Shown one piece after another: positions 1 through 11,352 of a stretch of 64,000 bases of DNA. Numbering within the stretch: the first letter of the stretch is position 1; each line of letters opens with the position of its first letter. The notes beneath the pieces are model-generated. The model had not been told where the DNA came from. It worked only from the letters and a program-made list of their open reading frames with translations, and searched no databases. The position numbers and the translations under genes are program-made. This DNA is from Dissophora ornata (Eukaryota; Mortierellomycota; Mortierellomycetes; Mortierellales; Mortierellaceae): the NCBI GenBank assembly GCA_025201705.1, contig MU616598.1:1-64000 (forward strand), read 5' to 3'.

Positions 1-26
1 TTAAAGAATAGGTGGATATGTACTGT

Positions 27-3000
27 TTAATGGTGCACGAGGAGTCCTGGTGCCATGGTTGTTCTTGAAATGTCTTCTTGATTCGAGAGTCGCAAGAATT
101 CGGTCCGCTCCTCCTCGGACATGGACTCAAGCAACTCTCTCAACTCTGCTTCCTCCTCAGTCTCTTCTTCGTTATCTTCCTCGTCCTTGTCGTCACTCAT
201 GACCACCACTTCCTCTTCAAAGTCCATGATAGTCTTGACAACAGACTGGCGGGGGTAGGGCTGATAATTATTGATTTGTTGCTGTGGTAAGATCTGATCT
301 GCCCTTTGATACCGCTCCTGGAAGCCAACAGCTCCCTGGCCAATTCGGGAATCCGATGCAGACTCAAATGACATGGTCTTGGCAACTGGGGCGGGTCGAG
401 CGGCATAGGGGATGACGGGCGCGGGAGCAATGGGGTGGTGATCCAGTGGAGCCTCAAAAGAATCTTCGTCATCTCCATCTGCCATCTCGCCATCCTCGCA
501 GTTATCTTCATCATCTTCGTACCTGTTGCGACTCCTCATCACAGATGCAGCGCGTGACAGGAGGCCTCCGTGCATCGAATCCGACTCATAGTCAGAGACT
601 GTGGGACTCGATGGTCGCGTTGGATAGAGACGGAGGTTGGCATCGCCGACCACAGAGGCGTGCTTAAACATGAGATCCATCGAAGTCATATGCGGGATGT
701 TGAAAGGTCGGTTGTTGCTGGCACGGGTATCACGCGCAGAGGCATTGCCGTTTGTAGAGGACGATGCCTCTGCAAAGTCCTCGCCATCTGGGAATGGTTG
801 CACGGGCTCGTCAGCATGAGACTGAGCATTGGGGCTGTTGGCGCGCACAAAAATGATGCTGTCTCTTTTGCGATTAACACTCTTGGGCTCCGAAATAGCA
901 GGCACCGGAGCAGAGACGATCTCGATGGCCACATTCTGGATATCTTGGGTGACCTTGCTCAGAGACAAAGCCACAGCCTTTGCGCGAATGACCTCAATAT
1001 CCTCAGCGGTCAGGCCTGCCATCTCCAAAAATTCCTGGAACTCCTCGTCACTCAGATAATCAAAGGCTTCCAAGATCTCGGCCTCTTCCATTGTCATCTC
1101 CTCGCCCGCACTATGAGTCAATCCACGCTGTGCAATTGCATCCGCCACGGCAGCAGCAGCAGCAGCTTCCTTCTCAGCTTCGGCCTTGGCCAAGGCTGCC
1201 TGTTTGGCACGTCGCTCCCTTCGCTTCTGCTTCTTGAGATCTGCCTCGCGCGCTTCTGTGGCCTCCTTGAACGAAAGGCCTTTGGCTTGATAGACCTCAA
1301 GTTCCATTCGGAACTTTCTCGAGCGCTCACGACGAAGAGCAGCTGCGGTTGGAAGGGACGGGCGAGATACCGCGTTTGCCGACAAAGGGCTTGATGTCTG
1401 TGAAGCATGGTTCCTATTCCTGCGAGCAGTTCGAATCGATTTCGTGGAGATGGCGGCCATGGATGATAAAGACAATGAAGACATATGACTCGAGTCTTGG
1501 GCAGCAAGGACTCGCATCTTGTGCATTTGACGCTGCTGAAGCGTTCGCTTGCTGAAACTTGATTTTTTCTTCCTGACAGTGCGAGCGACTGCCAGGAAGC
1601 CCTCCAGCTCGCGTTTCTCGACCGCACGTTGACTGATACCAAAGATATCGCCAGGTGAGACCGGATGCAATTTGAGCGAGACCGACCTAGCGATCGTACT
1701 TGATCGCGACAAGAGACCTGGACCGGAGAAGATCGATTTAGGCGAGAGCGGCGAAGTTGGCGAGGCGGGTGTCGCGGGTGAGAGGTAGCCGTTACGCATG
1801 GATGTTGTTGGTGTGGCCACGGTGGGTGATGGGGACGATGTGGCCGGTGAGGGTGGCTGTGGACGAGGTTGATTTTCGTAGAGAGATTTGCCCAGGGACG
1901 CGACGGAGACACTCCTTCTCAAATCCCTGATAACCGCTTGAACATTCTCAACTTGCTCCTCTTCTTCTTCCGCGATGCAATTCAGATCAGGTACTTTGGA
2001 GACCCCGTCTTCATCGTCATCGAGTTGGATATCCAGGACAGAAATAGCATCATCCGCAACGACGCGCTCCTTCCTGTCTGCGTACAACGAGATCTCCTTC
2101 ATGGCATTCGGGGATTCTGCAGGCAAACCCTGGGCTATCCTAGCCTCCATCCGCAAGATTGTCTGGGCGCCTCTGTATCCGTGCTCACGTTCCAATGCTG
2201 CAATACGCTCTTGCTCTAGGATCCTGGCGCGCGTGTCCAGTTTCTCTTGCAGTTGCTCCCCTGTCAGATCACGTTCCTCGCGGTAGGCATAGATAGCGTG
2301 GTAGAATGCGCTCGAGAATCTTTTGAGGTCAGCGCTCATCAGATATCGCGCGTCCCAGTTGGGCTTATACTCATTCAAACCAAAGCAGCATGAGCCTGGG
2401 AAGACTGCCAGCTTGCTGTGCGAGATCTGGTTGTGGGCCTGCTGGTCGACTAATGCACAGCAGAGGTCAAGGATCTCGACAAAGAGGTATCGATTCAGCT
2501 CAGGGAGCAACCCCAGTAATTCGAAAAAGAAGCGACCTAAATAAAAGATGAAAAAGTAAGGGCGAGTTCACTTAGGAAAGGTTTGCAGGGGCAGAGAGAG
2601 GACTCGAAGAAATGAAAAAAAAGGGGAACGGAGAGCCCAGAGCCGGTATGTTTACCATTGGGATTTTGAAACATCTCTTGAACATGTGGGGGGATGAGAG
2701 GGGGGTATGTCCTTGAGAGTGCTGTGGTAAGCAGCCCAGCGACCGTGTCGATGCGCATCATCTTGGCCGAGAAAAGGTGATTTTTGCGCGGGTTGGCTAG
2801 CATAGAGATTGCGGCCTCGACGGAGGGAGCATGGAAGGGATTGCGGAAGAGATGGGGTTGCCTCAGACCTGCAAATGCGTACGAACGTGCGTGCGTTTAC
2901 AAGACAGGACCAAATAGATGCGCAGATGCACGCACGGAACGCAGCGGGAAAAAAAAGAGGGATGTCGATTCTGGGTTAATTACGGACTCAATAGTGAAAG

Positions 3001-3176
3001 TAATGCATGTAAACAATGCCCTGGAAAAAGCGGGAAGACGCGGTGTGTGCATGTGCACGGGACGTACCTCGTAGTTTGATTTCTTCGATGCACATCATTA
3101 TGACTGTGTGCGAGAACTGAATAGGAATCAAGTCCATCGCGGGCATCATCTCGGGCTTGCTCGTGCCATTGTTCAT
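27..3176 (-). CDS. Msb1/Mug8-like (DUF1708) morphogenesis protein with RhoGAP-like fold
   Basis: Three-exon model on the minus strand: 3176-3068, 2868-2656 and 2536-27, about 943 residues; splice phases agree at both junctions. The N-terminal 190 residues resemble the fungal Msb1/Mug8 domain, a RhoGAP-related fold: an 'IMMCIEEIKLRGLRQPHLF' stretch, then 'RFFFELLGLLPELNRYLFVE' and 'SKLAVFPGSCCFG'. In yeasts such proteins work in polarity and cell-wall signalling with Rho GTPases; that role is inferred here. The remaining 650 residues are low complexity: Ser/Pro-rich, a basic Lys/Arg-Ala coiled coil, and acidic Glu-rich tracts near the end. The start is uncertain. I chose the ATG at 3176, but a good donor (GTACGG) at about 3711 could add a short upstream exon that keeps frame through an acceptor just before 3176. 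Family call moderate, gene call strong. Confidence 0.72.
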
Positions 3177-6100
3177 CCTACTGCTGGGAGACAAAGGGCA
3201 ATAATACACAGCATGCAGGGTGTCGTGTCAATGTAATGTATCAATGTCTCATTCCGCGACGCATGTTTATGGGAAAATGGCGAAAGGACTGGCCGTAAAT
3301 GGGAAGGGGCAAGACAAAGAGAGAAGGAAAAAAGAGATTGCATTGCATATCGGTGGACGAAATGTTATAGTTGTTTGTTGTAGGGACACTCAGGCTAGGG
3401 ATGGTGATTGAACTCTGGCGAGCTCGGTTGAAATAATGAGTTGAGCATCGGGGTAGGGCCATTATTGTATCCCGTTCCCAATATTGCAATTGATGGTGTG
3501 ACTCAACAATAATAATAATAATAATGGTAAATAAAAAAAAACGTGGCAGTGATGACGATGGCAGTGGTACACTAGGGCCAACTATGCACAGGGCAAGCGG
3601 AGCAGAGAGGCAGCTTAATCGTGCTACAAGACGATCCAGGTCTGCTAGCTTTTCCTCTGAGAAGATTCATTCGCAGAAAAATTTGACGCGGAGCTCAAGT
3701 GTGTATCCGTACCTGGATGAATGTCCTCTGTTCATATTGGTGAGAAGAGATGAAGGCGGTGTATGGCGCGCGTGGTTTTCGGTCGAGGACGAGTGCCTGT
3801 GGGCTATGCCTACAAAAGGGCTTGTACCTCAAGGGACAAAAAGGAGAGTGCCAGGACCAAGTCTGCAGAGGACAACTTCCTGTTTCCCGTTACTCAAAAT
3901 AATGGACCCTGGCCGTTATTTTAATTTTTCCGTTCTCTTTCCTGCGAATCAACCAACTAACGCGGTGAATGCAGTTGAATCGAGTTCGGAATGAGTGCCC
4001 ACTGGCAGAAAGAGTGAAAGGTGAACAGGCGGCCGTTCGATGCGTCCCACAAGTGACAGGACGTCAAGAATGGAGCCAGCGTTGGCGTGCTGAGTTGTGA
4101 GGGACGATGGGAATGTCGGTAGCGTGGTAAAGGTGAAATGCTTCCTGTGCGTCAAGAGGGAGGGTGTGCGTGAGAGAGGCAGAGAGTCAGAGAGTCAGAA
4201 AGTGTGTGTGTATGAGAGTGTGGACGGGTGGGTATATGAGGATGCAGGATGCAGGATGCAGGGGATGCAAGAGGTAAGCGACGATGGCGTAGGGAAGGAG
4301 TGAAGAGAGAAGGAGAGAAAAGACGCTCGGCAGTGGTGCTTCTTTAGTGCAAGGCCAGTGCGGAAAAGGCTCGAAGCAGCAAGATGGCTCAGTTGACTAC
4401 TGATTGAGATGGGTTGTGTTCGGTCATCGTTGCCCCTCAAGACTGTCGATAGCCAACGCCTTCAGGGCAGTGCATGCGCTGGGTGAAACGGCATCTGAAG
4501 AAGCTTGGCTGGACGTGCTTGTATCGCCGAGCGATAACATAGAATAAAGACCAAACAGATTATATATGTAGTCTATGTGCCATTTAATCAGATTCAATTG
4601 AGCACGAGCATGCACGCAGTTCGGTGTGTGCGATTGTGGTTGTCGATGTTTGCTGAGCTGAAGCAGCCCCGCCGTTGCCCAGCGTTTGTGCGGGATGAAC
4701 GAATTTGTGTTTGGGTCGCACAGAGGCGAGCCAGAGCTTCAATTGCTCACAGTCTGGCCAGTTTGGACAGGGGGACCCCTCCTGCGTCGCATCAACGGAG
4801 TTTCTTGGTGGGGTCCATCGCTCACTTTTGGTGTTGTTATAGTCGTGTTGTTCATAGAGTATGATAGCCAGTGTACAGTATACAGTAAACTATATCATCC
4901 ATCGTCTTTTGGACCGGGAGCACTCTCACTCTAGCGCACTCTCTCACGTCTTGAACTTTGCGTAATTTGCTCTCAAGAGCCATTCACCAGATTTTATTGC
5001 ACATCTTGCCATACGCAATACAAATAACCGCCGAGAAAGTAGCCACGCGCGAGTAGAATTACCTAAACGATAATCGGGCTTTTATCGATACACAGTACTC
5101 TGGCTACGATACTTGCAGCGCACCTGTCTGGTATTTACTCCTGGATGATATTTCATATAGTCTTCCTTGGGACATTGTCATAAAGAAATATGCCGGTGCA
5201 ACATTTAATAAAGCAATGGTGATGGTAATTACCAGCATGGTCATAAAACGATACATACCCTGTGGCAATCTAACACTGCACATTGAATTTTCCTCGCACT
5301 CGACGGTAGAGAGGAGGATGCGCGGAGAGAAGGATCTACTCCTTGATTATTTGTCTACGATGGAGCCTCTTTGTCGACATACCTTCATTCTATTCTCGAA
5401 ACTCGAGCGAATCATTGAAAAAATGTGCCTGAAAATAGAAGAGAGTGTGCAGGACTGCCGCGGAGTCGAGTGGCTGGCGGTAGGTGGCGGTACGGTAGTC
5501 CAGATCTCCCCAGGCGTCGAGGGAGACAGTGCAAACTTTTCATCCTTTGTCTAGAAGCAGGGCCTCCCTCCACCCCTGACTCTATTTATTGTCTTTTTTG
5601 TTTGGTATTGCTGTTCTTGACCCTGAAATCCTCCAGGAGCAAATGAATGTCATATGCTAGGCAACTGTGTCTATTGTCGACCCTGTGGAAACCGCAGCTT
5701 GTCTCCGTTTAACCTTGTTTGCCGTTTGCCGACCCCGACTCCTCCTATTTATCCAAGAAATAACGCAGAGATCCAGGAAAAGGATCCCTACAACGTCTCA
5801 ACCCCGTATTCGCTCTCACAATTGGACATACCGCCCTTGATTCTCGCCCGCATGCAGGCACGCAACTGGAACTGTTGGTTCAAGTCTCAAAGTCTCAAAG
5901 TAGAAGCACAGGAGAAGAGAAGTAGCGACTGCGCGATGGTGGTTCATTTTACAACTATAGTACCTCACTTCCGAATTTGACATATTGCAGATGCTCTCAG
6001 CGCTGACTGAACCGTATCTGTCGCTCTGTTGTCGGCTGTATTGTTCCTCTCTCCTTGGCAAGACAAATGTAGAGCTCTTTGAGGATTGGCAACAGGGGGG

Positions 6101-8582
6101 GTTTTTTTTCGACCACGAGATTTATTGTAGTGGGATTGACTAAGAGCGTAGGCTTGCAAGCAGCAGCTAGGGCTCGACCCAAGTGTGTTGAGACTCTATT
6201 GACGCTGAGTGACAGATGGCGGACGGCGCAAGCGTAATTTTCCACGCTGGTATTCAGTCGTGAGCAATTCACGAAGAATACATGACTAGGGCTCAGGACC
6301 CTGGTCACATAGATGGAACTGTACATCTAACTCACTCTCAACTCATATAGGAGTGGGATCCAGCACATGTTGATATTTAGGATGGATGATGATGATGACG
6401 ATGATCAACATTTCCTGTGTCAACAAAGAGAGCCTTACCACGCGCCGGAACCACAGTCGACAATTATTGCCATGTTGCATCCGCCGATGTGTATGTTCAT
6501 GTACACTGTTTTGCTTATTAGGCTACTTCCATGTATCTTGATGCTGATATTTATTTCCTCGACAGATACTTGAAACCCCAATAAAATTGACATCCTGACA
6601 TTCCGTCCGCTGCAAGGAAGAGCGGAAGCAACCGTGTCTTCTTTTTGAAGATCGTGAAACATGCACTCTCTGGGAAATAACCAAAGTGCCTGGGAACATC
6701 ATTCCGGCACTGTTTACAGACACGAAGACAACGCCTCGCGTGATACCGTTATGTTTTACCTTGTCTGGATAGTAATATTGTTGCCAGTACAGCTGGGGAG
6801 ACAGACGGGACCGGACAGAGGCAGAACAGGAACGTTGCCCTGTGAGATCAAGTTTGCTGTGAAGTGTCAGTCGCGAACTTCGCTTCTGCTGACCCGGTAA
6901 GCCGGTGAAAAATGAATGCACGTGGCCGAAAACGACATCGACCTCGACGCTGCCCACATCGTCTTTCCGCCTCCCGGACAGAATGCAAACCAAAATAAAC
7001 AGAATGTAGTCTACAGTATTCTGTACAAAAAATCTTGGGGCGGCATGCATGTATCAAGCATTGGTCACACAGTCGCACGAAAAGTGCTGCTATTTATTTT
7101 GGGCAGCCTGTTCAAAAGATAAATTCCGAGACGCGTGCAGAAACAAAGCGTAGTGGAAATGCCTAGACGTGGCGCACTCTGCACAACGCCCGTAGGAAAA
7201 GAACAGCAAACAGTGCCACGCATCGATCCACCCCAAGGAGGGCGTTCATCTTGGCGACATCTGCATTTCCCAGCTCATTGCATGTCTTCGGCTGCTGCCT
7301 CAGGTCGGAGAGCGTCGATCAGGTCGATCAAGGTCATCCCTGATCCTTGGACGCACCTAGCCCCCTCTCGATCGCTCTCCTCGTTTTAGGCTGACTTGTA
7401 TGCATCTCCCCCCATTTTTTTTGGATGCTCCTTCTAGCGATACATCGCCTCTTTTATGCATCGCATTTACGTGATGAGCAGCAAACACGCGTTTAACGCT
7501 TTCTTTTTTTTTTTTTCTTTTTTCTTTTTTTTTAGTGGAACACTCAGGAGATGGCCTTCTTCCCCACAACATCACCAATAGCCATCCACGGGGGGTTGGT
7601 ATGAAATTGTAAACAAAAGGTTTTTCCTCACGGCGAAGAGTCATCTATTGATGCTAATGATCTACCCCAAGCACACGTACATTTATTGCTACGATGGCCC
7701 ATCCGCCTGTTGTACAGTCTGTAGAACCACAGCTGTTGTCTTCTCTCTGCATGTTCCATCGTACAGTGGATTTATAGACTATTCAGGTGGGCATTGTTTA
7801 CTTTTCCACGATCGGTTTTGTACACTGCACACATAATCACCTCCATGTCGAATATGCTGTGACTAAAGAGGCGGCTGATTGCAGTTTTTTTTGTAGATGA
7901 TCTGCTCTGTACGTGAGAGAATAAAGCAGAGAGCGAGGTTCTCCGCGGTGCCACGCGGTACGGCGCGATGTGGTGCGATGGGTTGCGTCGTAGCGAGATG
8001 AAGGCGACAGTCGATCGATCAAGAAACCAAGAAAACACAGACTGCGGGGTGGGAGAGTCACCTGGTGCACAGCGCAGGGATGATATTTTGATTTTCGTCG
8101 GTGGGCGTGGGGCGGCCCTGGGCCATGCAGACAGACTTAGAACTGTGGGGAAACCGCAGCTGGAATTCGATAGGTTGGTTGGATTTAAGAAACCCAAAAG
8201 TCGTCTGATCAACTTTTTTGTGATGGGGGTTCACAATGGGATGTCGATCCTGTTTGATGGCACACATCATTTTTCTTCTCTTCATTCTCTCTTTGTCTCT
8301 CGCTCGATCATTGCTCTCTCGACCCCGCCTCCATCCCGCCCCATGTTCATTCCTCGCACGATCACAGCCTGCCATCCTCCCCCTTTTTGTCCTCCCCTAT
8401 CCATTCTTACACTCTAGTCCCTCACACACCACAACTCAAAAGACATCTCTTCTACTCCCCACTCTTCGCTCTTTGCTTTGTGCCCCTTTCCCGTGCGTAC
8501 TGCCCCACGTCTTTTCGTCTTTGCGTCACTTGCACGCCGTCTTCGCGCACACTTTTGAATTTTTCAATTTTCAGCGACAAAA
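3177..8582. other. Long intergenic stretch, no convincing gene
   Basis: About 5.4 kb without an exon chain I can defend on either strand. Possible open frames here (for example about 175 codons at 6523-7050 minus) show no recognisable motif, biased composition or good splice partners. The left part (about 4150-4350) is GA-rich on the plus strand, that is CT-rich on the minus strand, as expected for the leader of the Msb1-like gene. Positions 8270-8580 are strongly CT-rich and probably carry the 5' leader of the next gene. Simple repeats lie at 4240-4270 and 6380-6405. Confidence 0.5.
4240..4270. repeat. Short GGATGCA tandem repeat
   Basis: The heptamer GGATGCA is repeated about three times, followed by a fourth imperfect copy. 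It is a small minisatellite in non-coding DNA upstream of the Msb1-like gene. Confidence 0.7.
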
Positions 8583-11123
8583 ATGCATTCGCTTGCAGAC
8601 TGCCCTCTTCGCACCTTCTGCTGTATCACCACTGCCGACCAATACCCCTTCCACATCCTGCACCTCGATCATGCCGCCCTCGACCTCTTCTTGAACTCTC
8701 CTCTTGTCGCCGCTAGCGACGGCTGCAGCGCGGGCTTAAATGGTGAGGCTCTTCACGACTCAGAGTATGCGGCTCTGGCACAATTGCGAGCTAAAGCCCT
8801 CCAATACCTGCAGGGCAAGAGCATCATCGAGATTCTGTTACCCGATCCAGATTTCTGTTTGGCCACAACATCTGCAGCCCGCGACAACACCAATGGAGAC
8901 AAGGGCTACGCTATCCAGTCCTTTGTCATTGCTGAGGAGGCCCTTGAAAAATGCAGCAGTGGTGACGATGATGAAGCACGAGGCACGAGACGTCTCCACG
9001 GGTGCGTCCATTACGTCTCTCCATACCCGTCGTCACCACCTCTGGATTTATCAGCGGCCTCAGCAGTATCGGGTCCGTCAACCGTATCGTCAACGTCGCC
9101 AACGTCGCCAACTTCAACATTTCATGATCCAGAACAGCTTCAAGATCACACATCATCAAGTCGCGTCTACGTTCTCAAAGACGTGACGGAGATCTTCGAG
9201 CTGGCCCTCCACGCCAGAAGTGATCTTTATCGGTCTGCTCGTTCGGCACCTTTCACTAAATCAGCACAGGCAGCGTCGACAGTAGCAACACCATCGTTGT
9301 TGACACAGTCCACCTCAATATCGCCATCGTCATCGTCCACGGATGGCGGGAATAGTATTGTTACACCTGCCAGAATCGTGACCCGCCAGAAACTCTATTG
9401 CACAGACGAGGATTCTGATTGGTTAATGACCATCGTGGGATCTTCCCTTTCGCGGTCGTCGTCCTCTGAATCCATGGCCTCAACCACGTCCACTTCCTCT
9501 CCCTCTCCCTCTTTGTACTCTTCTCCATCGGCCTGCTCATCCTCGTCGTCATTGCGAGTCTACCCGACTATTTCCCTTCCACAGGAGCGTGACATCCTCA
9601 ACAGCGAAGACCCTGGTCTTTTATTATTACATGTCACTCATTTCGGCACCGTGGACCACGCGTTTGTTGTTCCTCAGCAGCGCGGACAGCACAGCTTCTT
9701 CAGTCAGAACGACGCATTCGCTGACGCCCTGACCATGACCAACAAGTCCGTCATGTCCTATGCTCATCCTGACGACGTTCGCACGCTCTGCCGAGGGCTG
9801 GATCGAATATGCAAGTCTCTCCGCGCCACCTTCCGCATTCGCTGGCGTGTTCAGCAAGGGCGGCAGAGACCGAGCTCTACATGCGGTAAGCACAACCAAA
9901 CCACACCAACAGAGATGCAGCAGGAGACGGAGTTGGCTGGTGTGGCGAGCTTTCCGCGTGTCATCGAATTTCAAGGAGAGTCCTTTGAGGAATGGATCGA
10001 TCCTACGGTTGCTCCTGATCCATCACTGGCGTCGAAGACCACTGATATTGATGATGACAACGATGACGAGAGCTACAAGTACATTTGGACAGAAGTCAGG
10101 GGTATCCAGTCAAATGGCCAACCCATGCTGGTGGTCCGGCCCTTGACAGAGCAGGAAATTCAGGAGCAGCATGAGTGGGCCTCCGTGTCGGCAGGTCTTG
10201 TTACTCGCTCTCAAAGGTCACGCGAAGGCTTCGAGCTCAATAGCAGCAAACAAGATAGCAGCAAAGAGTGGAAGACAAAGCGGATGGGACTTGAAGAAGT
10301 TATGAAGCTGCCAAAGCAGTCGAACATCTCCGCATTGACATCCCTGACAGCGACTTCACACCACCACCATTACTACTGCCAGGAGGAGGTCTTAAGTCTG
10401 AAGATGCCGGGGTCACTGCCATCTACTATGTATCAATCATCGTTGGCGCTATCAACTGCATCGTCAATGACCTGTCCTCGATATGGCCGATCAAGTAATG
10501 GGAACGGAGTGATGTCAATGCCCTCAATGCTGGCATACCCGACGACGACGCCGATCACACCCTGGGTCGCATTCATGACGATAGCACTGGATGCTTGGAA
10601 GCAATGGATTCAGACCGTGCATGCGGGGCAGGCCCAGTTCCAGGACTGGTGCGAATATGTCCTTGAAGTGACGATTGACCAGTTAGTTGAGGGAGTGACT
10701 TTGGGGATATCGCTGCTGGGTGTCGAGGACAGTCCGACAGGCTCAGCAGAGGATGAGCTGAAAGTAGATCTTGCGGGGCAGTCGATGGAAGCAAGGATCG
10801 ACGACCATCTCCACTTCGGCCTTGAACAGCAGAAGCACGAACGTCAGCGCTGCAATAAGCAGTCGGGGATACGCCGCGTGGGCCAGATGTTGCACAACTA
10901 TCCAAGTGTGGAGGGAGTTGTGCTTACGTTTGGAAACAGCTGGCTGGGCCGAAAGATCAAGAGCCGGTTAGAGCACAAGTTGGTGGACCTGGCTGCAGAG
11001 CAAGCTGTGGATTGGTGGTATGGCAGTGATGACAAAGGGACCACTGCGACTGTGACAACAAACTCGGACATGATGGACCCCGCGGCAATATCGGGTGTCA
11101 ATAGTGTTGTTGTCTCTGAATGA
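8583..11123 (+). CDS. PAS-domain-like protein, 846 aa
   Basis: Single uninterrupted frame of 846 codons preceded by a CT-rich leader typical of fungal transcripts. The N-terminus ('HILHLDHAALDLFLNSPLV', 'GKSIIEILLPDP') looks like the start of a PAS fold. A second PAS-like segment at about residues 340-420 carries 'SYAHPDDVRTLCRGLDRICK' followed by 'FRIRWRV', as in the helix and sheet of PAS sensor domains. Ser/Thr-rich linkers separate the parts, and a helical region lies near residues 670-720. No LOV cysteine motif, kinase or DNA-binding domain is visible, so ligand and output are unknown. A PAS protein without an obvious effector could be a protein-interaction sensor. I do not recognise a named ortholog. 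Confidence 0.7.
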   Translation: MHSLADCPLRTFCCITTADQYPFHILHLDHAALDLFLNSPLVAASDGCSAGLNGEALHDSEYAALAQLRAKALQYLQGKSIIEILLPDPDFCLATTSAARDNTNGDKGYAIQSFVIAEEALEKCSSGDDDEARGTRRLHGCVHYVSPYPSSPPLDLSAASAVSGPSTVSSTSPTSPTSTFHDPEQLQDHTSSSRVYVLKDVTEIFELALHARSDLYRSARSAPFTKSAQAASTVATPSLLTQSTSISPSSSSTDGGNSIVTPARIVTRQKLYCTDEDSDWLMTIVGSSLSRSSSSESMASTTSTSSPSPSLYSSPSACSSSSSLRVYPTISLPQERDILNSEDPGLLLLHVTHFGTVDHAFVVPQQRGQHSFFSQNDAFADALTMTNKSVMSYAHPDDVRTLCRGLDRICKSLRATFRIRWRVQQGRQRPSSTCGKHNQTTPTEMQQETELAGVASFPRVIEFQGESFEEWIDPTVAPDPSLASKTTDIDDDNDDESYKYIWTEVRGIQSNGQPMLVVRPLTEQEIQEQHEWASVSAGLVTRSQRSREGFELNSSKQDSSKEWKTKRMGLEEVMKLPKQSNISALTSLTATSHHHHYYCQEEVLSLKMPGSLPSTMYQSSLALSTASSMTCPRYGRSSNGNGVMSMPSMLAYPTTTPITPWVAFMTIALDAWKQWIQTVHAGQAQFQDWCEYVLEVTIDQLVEGVTLGISLLGVEDSPTGSAEDELKVDLAGQSMEARIDDHLHFGLEQQKHERQRCNKQSGIRRVGQMLHNYPSVEGVVLTFGNSWLGRKIKSRLEHKLVDLAAEQAVDWWYGSDDKGTTATVTTNSDMMDPAAISGVNSVVVSE

Positions 11124-11352
11124 AAGTAGAAATATTTGCACCAACTTGTTTTATTATCAATAATTGTAGTATTGTAGTATTGTAGTTTACACCGTTTTTT
11201 TTATAGTCAATCTTTTAGCAACCTGTAACAACACCCGACACCCTTGAATTATGATAATACATTTATCTTCTTTGCGTTTGCACATCGTTGTTTCATAATC
11301 TACATGGTGCCTGGGGGCGAGGACGTCAATCGCGCCTTAATCTCGTTCCACT

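Noticed and set aside
3524..3994. 156-codon plus-strand frame upstream of the Msb1-like gene
   Set aside because: Sequence does not resemble a known protein, and the opposite strand here holds a better donor site for a possible upstream exon of the Msb1-like gene.
6523..7050. 175-codon minus-strand frame in the gene-poor region
   Set aside because: Composition is unbiased, no domain or splice signals support it, and several overlapping frames of similar length exist there.
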